Positions 48,708 through 57,604 of a DNA stretch of 64,000 nt are shown in pieces; positions within the stretch are counted from its first letter, which is position 1; each line of letters opens with the position of its first letter. Location of the stretch: assembly GCF_012933385.1 (NCBI RefSeq), contig NZ_JABBPN010000013.1, forward strand, positions 1 through 64,000. Direction: 5' to 3'. The stretch is from Paenibacillus lemnae (lineage in GTDB: Bacteria; Bacillota; Bacilli; Paenibacillales; Paenibacillaceae). Both the position numbers and the translations under genes were made by a program. The notes below the pieces were generated by a model. The model did not search any database. It was given only the letters and a program-made list of their open reading frames with translations, and was not told the DNA's origin.

Positions 48708-50042
48708 TTGAACCCTAACCTCAGGAGAAAAATGCTCGGCTTTATTCTTGCTTTTTTTCTTTGCTTCGCTGCAACTGCTGAACCTGTTCAATCTTTGTCC
48801 CACATGCCGAATCAAATTAGGCTGTTCAGCGGTCAACAGGGGAAGCTTCAGCTTGCGATTCCGGCGGAGGCACTGGCCTCTGTGGACCGCCCTGATATCG
48901 TTCAGGTGAATGGTTCCTCGAAAACGGCACAGCAAGTTTCACTTCGTCAGCCGATTCAGCTTACTCCCCGTCAGACTGGCAAAGCTGAGGTTACACTGAA
49001 ATTATTCGGTACCATTCCTCTCAAGAAGGTTCATGTCGATGTGATGCCGGAACTTAAGGTTTATCCAGGCGGACAAACCATCGGTGTAAAAGTGAAATCC
49101 GCAGGAATTTTGGTCGTCGGTCACCATTTAGTTCATGCAGCTGATGGTGATAAATCTTCTCCTGGTGAAGCTGCAGGTTTAAAGCTTGGTGATTTACTGA
49201 TATCCATGAATGGAGCAGCGCTCAACGATATCACAAATGTACCAAGCATTGTAGAGAAGGCGGGAACATCAGGCAAGCCGCTTGATATCACCTTCAAAAG
49301 AGATGGGAAAATGCTGAAAACGAAGCTCGTTCCGGCTTTTGATGATCAGGATCAGACCTGGCGTCTTGGTTTGTATATCCGGGATTCGGCCGCTGGAGTA
49401 GGAACACTGACGTTTTATGCGCCTCATCAAAAGGTGTATGGTGCACTCGGTCATGTCATCACGGATATGAATACACAGACTCCGATTGAAGTGGGAAGCG
49501 GACAGATTCTGCAGTCCAACGTGACGTCCATTTCCCGCAGCGAAGAAGGAGAACCTGGGGAGAAAAGAGCCCATTTTCTGAAAGACAGCCGAATTTTAGG
49601 GAATGTAGAAAAGAATACGCATTTCGGGATCTTTGGCAAAATGGAAAATAAACCTGATTTCAGTCTTTATCCTGAGCCTATTCCTGTCGGTTTATCCGGC
49701 GAAGTGAAAACCGGGCCTGCTGAGATTCTTACCGTCGTTGAAGGTCAGGATGTGGAAAGGTTCAAGGTTGAAATTATTCATGTGTCCAGACAGGATGAAC
49801 CAGCCACAAAAGGAATGGTCATTCGAATTACAGATCCAAGGCTGATTAAGAAAACCGGCGGCATTGTTCAAGGAATGAGCGGCAGTCCGATTGTACAGAA
49901 TGGAAAATTGATCGGTGCTGTGACCCATGTATTTGTTAATGATCCCAAGTCCGGCTATGGCTGCTTCATCGAATGGATGCTGCAGGATTCCGGTGTACTG
50001 CCGGCAGGAACTCATTCACAGAAAAATCTTAAGGCGAGTTAG
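48708..50042 (+). CDS. spoIVB: SpoIVB serine peptidase
   Basis: A 444-residue forespore protease that cuts SpoIVFA and so releases the SpoIVFB protease that activates sigma-K in the mother cell. N-terminal membrane helix (about 8-24), PDZ domain (about 125-210, AAGLKLGDLLISMNG), and the S55 protease domain with GALGHVITD (His) and GMSGSPI, Ser393 being the likely nucleophile. Start is TTG 48708 with AAGGGAGCG upstream. The 100-base gap after recN probably holds the forespore promoter, which I could not identify with confidence. Confidence 0.95.
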   Translation: MNPNLRRKMLGFILAFFLCFAATAEPVQSLSHMPNQIRLFSGQQGKLQLAIPAEALASVDRPDIVQVNGSSKTAQQVSLRQPIQLTPRQTGKAEVTLKLFGTIPLKKVHVDVMPELKVYPGGQTIGVKVKSAGILVVGHHLVHAADGDKSSPGEAAGLKLGDLLISMNGAALNDITNVPSIVEKAGTSGKPLDITFKRDGKMLKTKLVPAFDDQDQTWRLGLYIRDSAAGVGTLTFYAPHQKVYGALGHVITDMNTQTPIEVGSGQILQSNVTSISRSEEGEPGEKRAHFLKDSRILGNVEKNTHFGIFGKMENKPDFSLYPEPIPVGLSGEVKTGPAEILTVVEGQDVERFKVEIIHVSRQDEPATKGMVIRITDPRLIKKTGGIVQGMSGSPIVQNGKLIGAVTHVFVNDPKSGYGCFIEWMLQDSGVLPAGTHSQKNLKAS

Positions 50043-50058
50043 TGCCTTAAGATTTTTT
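50022..50058 (+). terminator. intrinsic terminator overlapping the spoIVB stop codon
   Basis: ATCTTAAGGC (50027-50036 region) and GCCTTAAGAT (50044-50053 region) form a perfect stem extended by A/T pairs and followed by T6. The spoIVB stop codon lies in the loop. Confidence 0.9.
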
Positions 50059-50142
50059 GTCGATTGATCGCGAATTAGAATGCAATTTGAAATAAAATAT
50101 TCATTATAAATCATCATTGAAAAAAAATAAAGAAAAATAAAT

Positions 50143-50178
50143 TTCGACAGAAGGATTTTAAATCAGTATGTCGAAAAC
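50143..50178 (+). promoter_or_regulatory. spo0A promoter: sigma-H-like elements and two 0A boxes
   Basis: GAAGGATTT (50150-50158) is a perfect sigma-H -35 (RnAGGAWWW). Eleven bases on, GTCGAAAAC (50170-50178) is a partial sigma-H -10 (RnnGAATWW). Two 0A boxes (TGTCGAA) flank the -35: one on the minus strand at 50143-50149, one on the plus strand at 50169-50175 overlapping the -10. This resembles the Spo0A-autoregulated sporulation promoter of B. subtilis spo0A. Confidence 0.7.
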
Positions 50179-50238
50179 TTTATCTAGAGAAAATGAGTGA
50201 ACATATTATTCGTTTTGTAGATAAAGGAGGAGCAGCAA

Positions 50239-51045
50239 TTGCAAAAAATCGAAGTGTTACTGGCTGATGACAACCGTGAGTTCACAAATTTGCTAGGAGA
50301 ATATATTACAGATCAACCGGATATGGTGGTAAGCGGAATCGCTTATAATGGAGATGAAGTTCTAAATATGATCGAGCAGACAGGAAAAGTTCCTGATGTC
50401 CTCATACTTGATATCATCATGCCTCATCTTGACGGGCTGGGTGTTCTGGAGCGTCTGCGGGACATGAATTTGTCACCACAGCCGAAAGTCATCATGCTGA
50501 CTGCCTTTGGTCAGGAAAATATAACACAGCGTGCCGTGCAGCTGGGAGCCTCCTATTACATTTTGAAACCGTTCGACATGGAAGTGCTGGCGAGCCGCAT
50601 CAGGCAGCTTGTGGGTACTTCAGGCAGCCTCTCCAGCGGTTCCTCTTCATTTGCCGCTTCCAAGTCGAATGTCGTACCGATGGGTAAAGGTAAAAATCTG
50701 GATGCTAACATCACTTCCATCATTCATGAGATTGGGGTACCCGCTCATATTAAAGGCTATCAATATCTTCGTGAAGCGATTACGATGGTATACAACAATA
50801 TCGAGATTTTAGGGGCGATTACCAAAACGCTGTACCCTGCCATTGCAGAAAAGTTTAAAACCACACCATCTCGTGTGGAACGCGCGATCCGTCATGCTAT
50901 TGAGGTAGCCTGGACCCGCGGCAACATTGACAGCATCAGCCATCTGTTCGGTTATACGATTAACATCAGTAAATCCAAACCGACGAACAGCGAATTTATC
51001 GCTATGGTAGCGGATAAGCTCAGAATCGAGCACAAGGTTTCTTGA
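50239..51045 (+). CDS. spo0A: sporulation master regulator Spo0A
   Basis: A 268-residue response regulator that, once phosphorylated by the phosphorelay, starts sporulation and represses abrB-type genes. Receiver domain 1-125 with the acidic pair D10/D11, phosphorylated aspartate D58 in [13 protein letters not shown], threonine in LTAFG and lysine in YILKPFD. The DNA-binding domain (from about 150) has the recognition stretch [17 protein letters not shown]. Start is TTG 50239 after a strong AAAGGAGGAGC. Directly downstream of spoIVB, as in all relatives. Confidence 0.98.
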   Translation: MQKIEVLLADDNREFTNLLGEYITDQPDMVVSGIAYNGDEVLNMIEQTGKVPDVLILDIIMPHLDGLGVLERLRDMNLSPQPKVIMLTAFGQENITQRAVQLGASYYILKPFDMEVLASRIRQLVGTSGSLSSGSSSFAASKSNVVPMGKGKNLDANITSIIHEIGVPAHIKGYQYLREAITMVYNNIEILGAITKTLYPAIAEKFKTTPSRVERAIRHAIEVAWTRGNIDSISHLFGYTINISKSKPTNSEFIAMVADKLRIEHKVS

Positions 51046-51057
51046 AAGGGTTAGGGG

Positions 51058-51143
51058 CTTTGAGTTTGCATCAAAGAAAGTAAACGTACGTCACTTCTTG
51101 TCTGGATGGGGCCTGCAACCTTGTCTCACTTGAGAAGTGGCGT
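51058..51143 (+). other. pair of hairpins in the spo0A downstream spacer
   Basis: Two inverted repeats lie between spo0A and the next gene: CTTTGA/TCAAAG (51058-51076) and ACGTCACTTCT (51088-51098) with AGAAGTGGCGT (51133-51143), the latter 11 bp with one G-U pair and a 34-base loop. No T-run follows either, so they are not ordinary terminators. They could be a structured leader or processing site. Confidence 0.4.
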
Positions 51144-51179
51144 ATTTCATTATGGGACCGAAGGGAAGTTGAATTCATC

Positions 51180-51389
51180 ATGAGCGAGCACGAATCAGAG
51201 TGGAAGCAGCGTATAGCAGAACTGGAACAAGATCAGAAACTGACTCCGGAAGCGAGGGAAATCATGCAGCATTTACTGAATGAAGTAGAACGGCTGACGC
51301 TTCAGAACAAAAATCTTCGCAGAGCCGCTTTGAAATCCACAAAACAGGATCGGATGTCCACGAAACTGAAAGATGCATTGTATGAATGA
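51180..51389 (+). CDS. small coiled-coil protein of unknown function
   Basis: A 69-residue soluble protein, almost wholly charged and helical (ESEWKQRIAELEQDQKL, HLLNEVERLTLQNKNLRR), predicted to form a short coiled coil with a basic C-terminus. No cysteine or catalytic motif. GAAGGGAAG lies before the ATG, and a terminator follows. Not recognised; function unknown. Confidence 0.65.
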   Translation: MSEHESEWKQRIAELEQDQKLTPEAREIMQHLLNEVERLTLQNKNLRRAALKSTKQDRMSTKLKDALYE

Positions 51390-51397
51390 GTCACAAA

Positions 51398-51437
51398 AAA
51401 ACACCGGAGAATGAATCTGCCGGTGTTTCCTCTTTTT
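51398..51437. terminator. bidirectional terminator between convergent genes
   Basis: AAACACCGG and CCGGTGTTT (51420-51428) form a perfect 9-bp stem, with an A-run before and CCTCTTTTTATT after. It serves the small coiled-coil gene and the convergent yqzF. Confidence 0.88.
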
Positions 51438-51438
51438 A

Positions 51439-51735
51439 TTATACTGAAAGGTTATCTTTCTTCGGTCTTTTCTCTTTAAAGCGGGGACCGACATAATTTC
51501 GTTTCCGGTCACGGAACAGAACCCATCCGCCCAGAAAACTGACCCCGAGCACGAAAAGAAGCAAACCACCGCCGAAAGTGAGCCACTGGAAGGTTTTATT
51601 GACAGCCTCGTCGTCACCATGCACAGCAATATATAGAAAAACAGCATCCTTCATCATCAAGAAGCCCTTCATCGCCATAAAACCTGGAATGATTAAGATG
51701 ATAATGGCAATAAAGCGGGAAATCATCAATCTCAT
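51439..51735 (-). CDS. yqzF: DUF2627 membrane protein YqzF
   Basis: A 98-residue membrane protein with two helices (about 5-27 and 50-72), then a basic tail RDRKRNYVGPRFKEKRPKK. It matches the YqzF/DUF2627 family, which in B. subtilis also sits between spo0A and the bkd genes. Function unknown. On the minus strand, AGGCAGG precedes the ATG at 51735. Confidence 0.82.
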   Translation of the reverse strand: MRLMISRFIAIIILIIPGFMAMKGFLMMKDAVFLYIAVHGDDEAVNKTFQWLTFGGGLLLFVLGVSFLGGWVLFRDRKRNYVGPRFKEKRPKKDNLSV

Positions 51736-51892
51736 AACATAACCTGCCTTACTTAGTATGGTCTATATAGTCCACACTATCATACCTTGTTCCAGGAGGG
51801 CTGTCCATTTGAAACCGTCCTGAATTTGTAATTCGGTTAAAAGGGAGTAAAATAATGAGGGATGTAAGTACATAACACAGGGGTGAATGTTC

Positions 51893-53314
51893 ATGACGAT
51901 AACATGTGATATAGCAATACTTGGAGGGGGAACCGGCGGTTACACGGCGGCCATCAGGGCTGCCCAGCTGGGTAAGGATGTTGTACTTATCGAGCAGGAC
52001 AAGCTTGGAGGGACTTGTCTTCATCGCGGTTGTATCCCGAGCAAGTCTTTGCTGCGCAGTGCCGAGATGTTCGCCGAGATGAAGAATAGTGAAGCTTACG
52101 GAATTGAAACCGAAGGCATCCGCCTTTCGTTCAGCAAAGTGCTCAATAGAAAAAATGATATCGTGGCCAAGCTGCATCAGGGTGTTCAATATTTGATGCG
52201 TAAACATAAAATCAAAGTCGTTCATGGCACAGGACGAGTAATTGGTCCCTCCATCTTCTCACCGCAGAGCGGAGCAGTCGCTGTGGAGCTGCCGGATGGA
52301 GAAATGGAGACGGTTGTACCTTCGAACCTGATTATTGCAACAGGATCTCGTCCACGTATGCTGCCTGGCCTGGAAACAGACGGATCCTATGTACTGAACA
52401 GTGATCATGCTCTGCAATTGGACAAGCTTCCCGAATCTGTAATCATTATTGGCGGCGGGGTAATTGGTGTCGAATGGGCATCGATGCTGAACGATTTTGG
52501 GGTCACGGTCACAATTGTGGAGACGGCAGGCAGACTGCTTCCGGCCGAAGATGAGGACACGGGAATGGAATTAAAGAAACACCTCAGCGCCAGGGGCGTT
52601 GTCGTAATGACGGGTGTGAATGTCATGACAGACTCATACAAAACAGACAGTGGCGTTCCTGAAATTACCGTCGAGCAGGGCGGCAGCCAGAAGATCCTGA
52701 CTGCAGAAAAAATCCTTGTATCTGTCGGAAGGTCAGGTAACACAGACAATATCGGTCTTGAAAATACGGATGTTCGTGTTCAAAATGAAAGTATTGTCAT
52801 CAACGGACACATGCAAACGACAGAGCCGCATATATACGCAATCGGGGATGTGGTCGGAGGATATCAGTTAGCTCACGCTGCAGCTCATGAGGCCATAACG
52901 GCTGTTCATCATATATGTGGGGAAACACTTCATGCATATCGAAAAGAGTGGATTCCAAGATGTGTGTATACCCGCCCTGAGGCAGCAAGTGTAGGCTTGA
53001 CCGAGAATCAGGCCCAAGAACAAGGGTTTAATATCAAAACCGGCAAATTTCCTTTCCAGGCCAACGGTAAAGCATTGGTACAAGGAGCGGCTGAAGGATT
53101 TGTTAAGGTGATCGCGGATAAGGACACGGATGACATCCTGGGTGTACATATGGTCGGTGCCCATGTTACTGAGTTAATTGGGGAAGCCGTTCTGGCCCAG
53201 GTGCTTGATGCGGCTTCATGGGAAGTAGGGTCCATGGTTTATGCCCACCCTACTTTATCAGAAGTTTTAGGTGAAGCTATGCTTGCTCTGGACTCACGGG
53301 CGCTTGGAATTTAG
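51893..53314 (+). CDS. lpdV: dihydrolipoyl dehydrogenase (E3) of the branched-chain 2-oxoacid complex
   Basis: A 473-residue flavoprotein that reoxidises the lipoyl group of E2 with NAD. FAD-binding GGGTGGYTAAIRAAQLG at the start, redox disulfide in GGTCLHRGCIPSK, NAD-binding GGGVIGVEWASML near 185, and the active-site histidine in YAHPTLSEVL. Length matches B. subtilis LpdV (474) and it heads the bkd cluster. ATG 51893 is seven bases after AGGGGTG; 51887 is too close. Confidence 0.94.
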   Translation: MTITCDIAILGGGTGGYTAAIRAAQLGKDVVLIEQDKLGGTCLHRGCIPSKSLLRSAEMFAEMKNSEAYGIETEGIRLSFSKVLNRKNDIVAKLHQGVQYLMRKHKIKVVHGTGRVIGPSIFSPQSGAVAVELPDGEMETVVPSNLIIATGSRPRMLPGLETDGSYVLNSDHALQLDKLPESVIIIGGGVIGVEWASMLNDFGVTVTIVETAGRLLPAEDEDTGMELKKHLSARGVVVMTGVNVMTDSYKTDSGVPEITVEQGGSQKILTAEKILVSVGRSGNTDNIGLENTDVRVQNESIVINGHMQTTEPHIYAIGDVVGGYQLAHAAAHEAITAVHHICGETLHAYRKEWIPRCVYTRPEAASVGLTENQAQEQGFNIKTGKFPFQANGKALVQGAAEGFVKVIADKDTDDILGVHMVGAHVTELIGEAVLAQVLDAASWEVGSMVYAHPTLSEVLGEAMLALDSRALGI

Positions 53315-53370
53315 CTTTCCATAATCGGTGTCAGGCCTAATCCTTCATTTCCTTTTATCCCAAAAGGGAT

Positions 53371-53413
53371 TATAATAAACTTAACCAAGTCTTAGTACCA
53401 GGTTTTAATACTA
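53371..53413 (+). promoter_or_regulatory. -10 like element and dyad upstream of bkdAA
   Basis: TATAAT at 53371-53376 may serve a promoter internal to the cluster. TAGTA (53393-53397) and TACTA (53409-53413) bracket an imperfect dyad containing TTAGTACC. This resembles my recollection of FapR operators of lipid genes, but I cannot verify it. Confidence 0.35.
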
Positions 53414-53479
53414 GATAAAACATTGTCGCTGTAAGTGATAACGTTAACGGTTCGGTTAGAAGCTAAAGGAGGAATCTCC

Positions 53480-54505
53480 ATGCAGGAACAAGAGATAATT
53501 AGTCAGAAGAACAGACATGAGCAGCTGGGATTAAGTGACGGACAAGTGCTGGACATGTATAAATATATGATGCTCGCCCGAAAGTACGATGAGCGGAATC
53601 TGCTGCTGCAGCGTGCCGGAAAAATTAATTTTCATGTATCTGGCATCGGGCAGGAGGCCGCACAAGTTGGAGCAGCTTTCGCTCTGGACCGGGAACAAGA
53701 CTATTTTCTTCCCTATTACCGGGACTATGCTTTTGTTATGGCTGTAGGAATGACACCGCGAGAACTGATGCTATCTGCTTTTGCTAAGGCAGAGGATCCT
53801 AACAGCGGGGGACGTCAGATGCCTGGACATTTTGGCAGCAAGCGGCTTCGCATTGTGACCGGCTCCAGTCCGGTGACTACACAGGTTCCCCATGCCGTAG
53901 GTTTTGCACTTGCGGCCAAAATGCAGAAAAAAGATTTTGTTTCCTTTGTTACCTTTGGTGAAGGTTCGAGCAATCAGGGAGATTTCCACGAGGGAGCCAA
54001 CTTCGCCGGGGTACATAAACTTCCGGTTATTATGATGTGTGAGAACAATCAGTATGCGATTTCCGTCCCGCTGCACAAACAGATTGCCGGACAGGTAAGC
54101 GACCGGGCACTGGGCTACGGTTTTCCGGGTATCCGGGTGGATGGCAATGATGTACTTGCTGTTTACGCTGCGGTAAAAGAGGCTCGTGAACGGGCCGTTT
54201 CCGGTGAGGGGCCGACTCTGATTGAGGCCATGATGTACCGCCTATCGCCGCATTCCACTTCCGATAATGATTTGGCGTACCGCAGTAAAGAAGAAGTGGA
54301 AGAGAACTGGAAGAAAGACGGTTTAATAACATTTAAGCAATATCTTATCGATTGCGGTTTATGGAATGAACAGCAGGATGAGGACTTAATTGCCCAATTG
54401 AACCTCGAGATAAAAGAAGCAACTGAGTATGCTGACCGTGCTCCGTTTCCGAAGCCGGAAGATACGCTTCGGCATGTCTACGCCGAGAACGAAGGGGGAA
54501 ACTGA
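53480..54505 (+). CDS. bkdAA: branched-chain 2-oxoacid dehydrogenase E1 alpha
   Basis: A 341-residue thiamine diphosphate enzyme subunit that decarboxylates the 2-oxo acids from valine, leucine and isoleucine. The products prime branched-chain fatty acids, which dominate Paenibacillus membranes. Thiamine motif GEGSSNQGDFHEGANFA and the loop YRLSPHSTSDND are present. ATG 53480 is preceded by AAAGGAGGAA; the longer upstream frame is rejected. Pyruvate is a possible alternative substrate, but the order and lpdV type favour branched-chain acids. Confidence 0.92.
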   Translation: MQEQEIISQKNRHEQLGLSDGQVLDMYKYMMLARKYDERNLLLQRAGKINFHVSGIGQEAAQVGAAFALDREQDYFLPYYRDYAFVMAVGMTPRELMLSAFAKAEDPNSGGRQMPGHFGSKRLRIVTGSSPVTTQVPHAVGFALAAKMQKKDFVSFVTFGEGSSNQGDFHEGANFAGVHKLPVIMMCENNQYAISVPLHKQIAGQVSDRALGYGFPGIRVDGNDVLAVYAAVKEARERAVSGEGPTLIEAMMYRLSPHSTSDNDLAYRSKEEVEENWKKDGLITFKQYLIDCGLWNEQQDEDLIAQLNLEIKEATEYADRAPFPKPEDTLRHVYAENEGGN

Positions 54506-54507
54506 AC

Positions 54508-55494
54508 ATGCCCGTAATGGAGTATATTGATGCCATCCGGCTTGCGATGAAAGAAGAATTGGCGCGTGATGAGTCTGTGTTTGTACTTGGAGAAGATGTT
54601 GGCGTTAAAGGCGGTGTATTTACGACCACCAAGGGACTGATCGATGAATTCGGCGAAATGCGCGTCATGGATACACCTTTGGCCGAGTCTGCAATTGCCG
54701 GTGTTGCCATCGGTGCAGCGATGCACGGAATGAAGCCCATCGCGGAAATGCAATATTCCGATTTTATGCTGCCAGCAACCAACCAGATTATCAGTGAGGC
54801 GGCCAAGATCCGTTACCGTTCGAATAATGATTGGAGCTGTCCCATCGTCATTCGTGCACCGATCGGCGGAGGGATCTTTGGCGGGTTGTATCACTCCCAA
54901 TGTCCCGAATCCATCTTTTTTGGTACACCGGGCTTGAAAATTGTCGCACCTTTTACAGCTTATGATGCAAAAGGACTTCTGAAAGCGGCGGTTCGGGACC
55001 CTGATCCGGTTCTGTTTTTCGAGAATAAGAAATGCTATAAACTCATTAAAGGTGAAGTGCCGGAAGAAGACTATACTGTTCCTATTGGAGTAGCCAATTT
55101 GCTTCGAGAAGGACAGGATATTACCGTTATCGGTTACAGCCAGCCGCTGCATTTTGTGCTTCAGGCCGCTGAGGAGCTGGAACGTGAAGAAGGGATTACA
55201 GCACATGTGCTTGATTTAAGAACCCTTCAGCCTCTGGACCGGGAAGCCATTCTGGAAGCAGTCAAAACGACAGGCAAAGTGATGATTATACATGAAGATA
55301 ACAAAACAGGTGGAGTGGGCGCCGAGGTATCGGCCATCATTGCAGAGGAATGTTTATATGATCTTGATGCACCTATCATGCGTCTGTGCGCGCCGGATGT
55401 TCCAGCCATGCCGATCAGTCCGCCTATGGAAAAATTTTATATGCTGAACAAGGACAAAGTTAAAGAATCCATGCGTCAATTGGCGCTTTATTAA
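54508..55494 (+). CDS. bkdAB: branched-chain 2-oxoacid dehydrogenase E1 beta
   Basis: A 328-residue partner of E1 alpha, completing the thiamine site. Landmarks GEDVGVKGGVFTTTKGL, DTPLAESAIAGVAIGAA, PIGGGIFGGLYHSQ and HEDNKTGGVGAEVSA fit the branched-chain group. It starts two bases after bkdAA ends, with GGGGGAAAC as ribosome binding site, so it is coupled to it. Confidence 0.94.
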   Translation: MPVMEYIDAIRLAMKEELARDESVFVLGEDVGVKGGVFTTTKGLIDEFGEMRVMDTPLAESAIAGVAIGAAMHGMKPIAEMQYSDFMLPATNQIISEAAKIRYRSNNDWSCPIVIRAPIGGGIFGGLYHSQCPESIFFGTPGLKIVAPFTAYDAKGLLKAAVRDPDPVLFFENKKCYKLIKGEVPEEDYTVPIGVANLLREGQDITVIGYSQPLHFVLQAAEELEREEGITAHVLDLRTLQPLDREAILEAVKTTGKVMIIHEDNKTGGVGAEVSAIIAEECLYDLDAPIMRLCAPDVPAMPISPPMEKFYMLNKDKVKESMRQLALY

Positions 55495-55513
55495 GATACA
55501 GGGAGTTGTGAGC

Positions 55514-56860
55514 ATGCCTAGTAATAATCATTGGACGGAAGTTGCGATGCCGCAGCTGGCTGAGTCACTGGTATCCGCTACGATTGGCAAATGGCTCAAA
55601 AAACCGGGAGACCGGATTGAGCAGTACGAACCGATTTGTGAAGTGCTGACAGACAAAGTCAATGCCGAGATTCCATCTACACTGGATGGAGTAATGGGAG
55701 AAATTCTCGCTGCAGAAGGGGTGACCGTAAGTGTCGGTGATATCATCTGCCTTATTGATGCTGAATCTCATGAAGCGGAATTATCACCTGCAGTGGAGAA
55801 AGCTCAGGATATAGGATCTGTCTCCCAAGCTACAACGGGAAAAGATGTATCCATGAGAACACGATACTCGCCAGCAGTGCAGTCGCTGGCTGCCCAGCAT
55901 GACTTGAATCTGAACGACATTAAAGGTTCCGGACTTGGAGGCAGAATAACACGTAAGGATGTTCTTGCGTTCGTGGAGCAGCGGGGAGAAGCTGGCCCAG
56001 CTGCCGTTTCTGCTTCACCTTTTGAAGGGAGAAACCAGCAGGTGTCCTCCGAACCGAGCCCGCCGCTGGGAACGTCGATCCCGAATGTACGCCATTCAGG
56101 ACTGCATCTAACCGAGTCGCCGAGAATTCCAACGATTGAGGTTGAAGGTGCAGGTACAGGAAGATCTGAGTATTATATCGATGTCACCCCGATCCGGAAT
56201 ACGATTGCCCGAAATATGCGGCAGAGCGTTACTGAGATTCCGCATGCCTGGACGATGATTGAGGTCGATGTAACCAATCTGGTGCTTCTCCGCAGCCAAC
56301 TTAAGGAGGACTTTAAACGCAAAGAAGGCGTCAATCTGACCTATCTGGCATTTCTGCTTAAGGCGGTTGTAAATGCGATTAAAGATTATCCAATTATGAA
56401 TTCGTTCTGGGCTGTTGATAAAATTGTCGTTAAAAGGGATATCAACATCTCACTGGCCGTCGGCACAGAAGATTCCGTCATGACGCCGGTGATCAAGAGA
56501 GCAGACCAGAAGAACATCGCCGGCCTGGCAACCGAAATTGAAGAGCTGGCCCGCAAAACCCGTGAAGGCAAGCTTACCCTTGACGATATGCAGGGAGGTA
56601 CCTTTACCGTCAATAATACGGGATCTTTCGGATCTATTCTTTCTTACCCGATCGTTAATTATCCCCAGGCTGCTATCCTGACATTTGAATCCATCGTGAA
56701 AAAGCCTGTCGTCATTAACGATATGATCGCAGTTCGTTCAATGGCCAATCTTTGTCTCTCCCTGGATCACCGGATCCTGGACGGCGTTATCTGCGGACGT
56801 TTTCTGCAGCGTGTGAAAGACAATCTGGAAGGATATTCACAGGATACGAAGTTGTATTAA
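55514..56860 (+). CDS. bkdB: branched-chain 2-oxoacid dehydrogenase E2 (acyltransferase)
   Basis: A 448-residue core of the complex. Lipoyl domain 1-80 with the lipoylated lysine K48 in EVLTDKVNAEIPS, a linker, a peripheral subunit-binding domain (about 118-155, YSPAVQSLAAQHDL), a second disordered linker, and the catalytic domain (about 215-448) with SLDHRILDG (His and Asp). ATG 55514 is preceded by GGGAG; 55508 in frame is less well spaced. Next gene is lipB. Confidence 0.94.
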   Translation: MPSNNHWTEVAMPQLAESLVSATIGKWLKKPGDRIEQYEPICEVLTDKVNAEIPSTLDGVMGEILAAEGVTVSVGDIICLIDAESHEAELSPAVEKAQDIGSVSQATTGKDVSMRTRYSPAVQSLAAQHDLNLNDIKGSGLGGRITRKDVLAFVEQRGEAGPAAVSASPFEGRNQQVSSEPSPPLGTSIPNVRHSGLHLTESPRIPTIEVEGAGTGRSEYYIDVTPIRNTIARNMRQSVTEIPHAWTMIEVDVTNLVLLRSQLKEDFKRKEGVNLTYLAFLLKAVVNAIKDYPIMNSFWAVDKIVVKRDINISLAVGTEDSVMTPVIKRADQKNIAGLATEIEELARKTREGKLTLDDMQGGTFTVNNTGSFGSILSYPIVNYPQAAILTFESIVKKPVVINDMIAVRSMANLCLSLDHRILDGVICGRFLQRVKDNLEGYSQDTKLY

Positions 56861-56898
56861 GATGGCAAAGCTTTAAAAGAATGAGGTGGGAAGCTAAC

Positions 56899-57588
56899 AT
56901 GAGTAACACACTGGAGGTTTCGTACTTCCCGACGATGGACTATGATCAGGCGTGGAATCTGCAAAAAGAAATGGTGTCTGATATTGATACAGGGAAGCGT
57001 CAGGAAAGTCTGATGCTTCTCCAGCACCCACCTACGTATACGATGGGCTCCCAGCGTCATCCGGAACACCTGCTTCTCAGTGAAGAAGAATTAAAGCAGC
57101 GGGGAATTACGATGTATCAGATTGACCGTGGAGGAGATATTACCTACCATGGTCCAGGACAGCTTGTGGGGTACCCGCTTCTGCTGCTGGATGGCGGTAA
57201 AAATCTGGACCTGCATGGGTATTTGCGCAGTCTGGAACAGGTTATCATTGATTATCTGGGGAGTTACGGGATTCAAGGCACACGAAAACCTGAATATACC
57301 GGGGTGTGGGTCGGGGATCTGAAAATATGTGCAATCGGCGTTAAATTTAACAAATGCAGGCATCACCGCGGTTTTGTCACAAGTCACGGTTTTGCACTGA
57401 ATATCAAGAACAATGTAAAGCATGAGGGATTTGCAGGGATTGTGCCATGTGGGATTCAGCAGTATGGTGTCACTACACTGGAAGAATGCTTGCAAAAAGA
57501 AATTGAAGTCGAGGAAGCGGCCCGGGAGATTCTGAGTTACTTCACCCGGGTCTTTCCTTATGAAGCCGAACTGCCTTCTGCGTGGTAA
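56899..57588 (+). CDS. lipB: octanoyltransferase LipB
   Basis: A 229-residue enzyme that moves octanoate from acyl carrier protein to E2-type lipoyl domains, the first step of making lipoyl groups. RGGDITYHGPGQLVGYPL is the LipB signature, and SHGFALNI and IVPCGI, with the catalytic cysteine, follow. It lies 38 bases after bkdB, so the modifying enzyme is made with its substrate. B. subtilis uses LipM and LipL instead, so this choice is notable. ATG 56899 follows GAGGTGGG; the frame extends into bkdB but that part is a shadow. Confidence 0.94.
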   Translation: MSNTLEVSYFPTMDYDQAWNLQKEMVSDIDTGKRQESLMLLQHPPTYTMGSQRHPEHLLLSEEELKQRGITMYQIDRGGDITYHGPGQLVGYPLLLLDGGKNLDLHGYLRSLEQVIIDYLGSYGIQGTRKPEYTGVWVGDLKICAIGVKFNKCRHHRGFVTSHGFALNIKNNVKHEGFAGIVPCGIQQYGVTTLEECLQKEIEVEEAAREILSYFTRVFPYEAELPSAW

Positions 57589-57604
57589 TGATTCTGTTTG
57601 AAAA

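Noticed and set aside
56752..56898. Upstream extension of lipB into bkdB
   Set aside because: That part is bkdB in another frame; ATG 56899 has the ribosome binding site and gives the family length.
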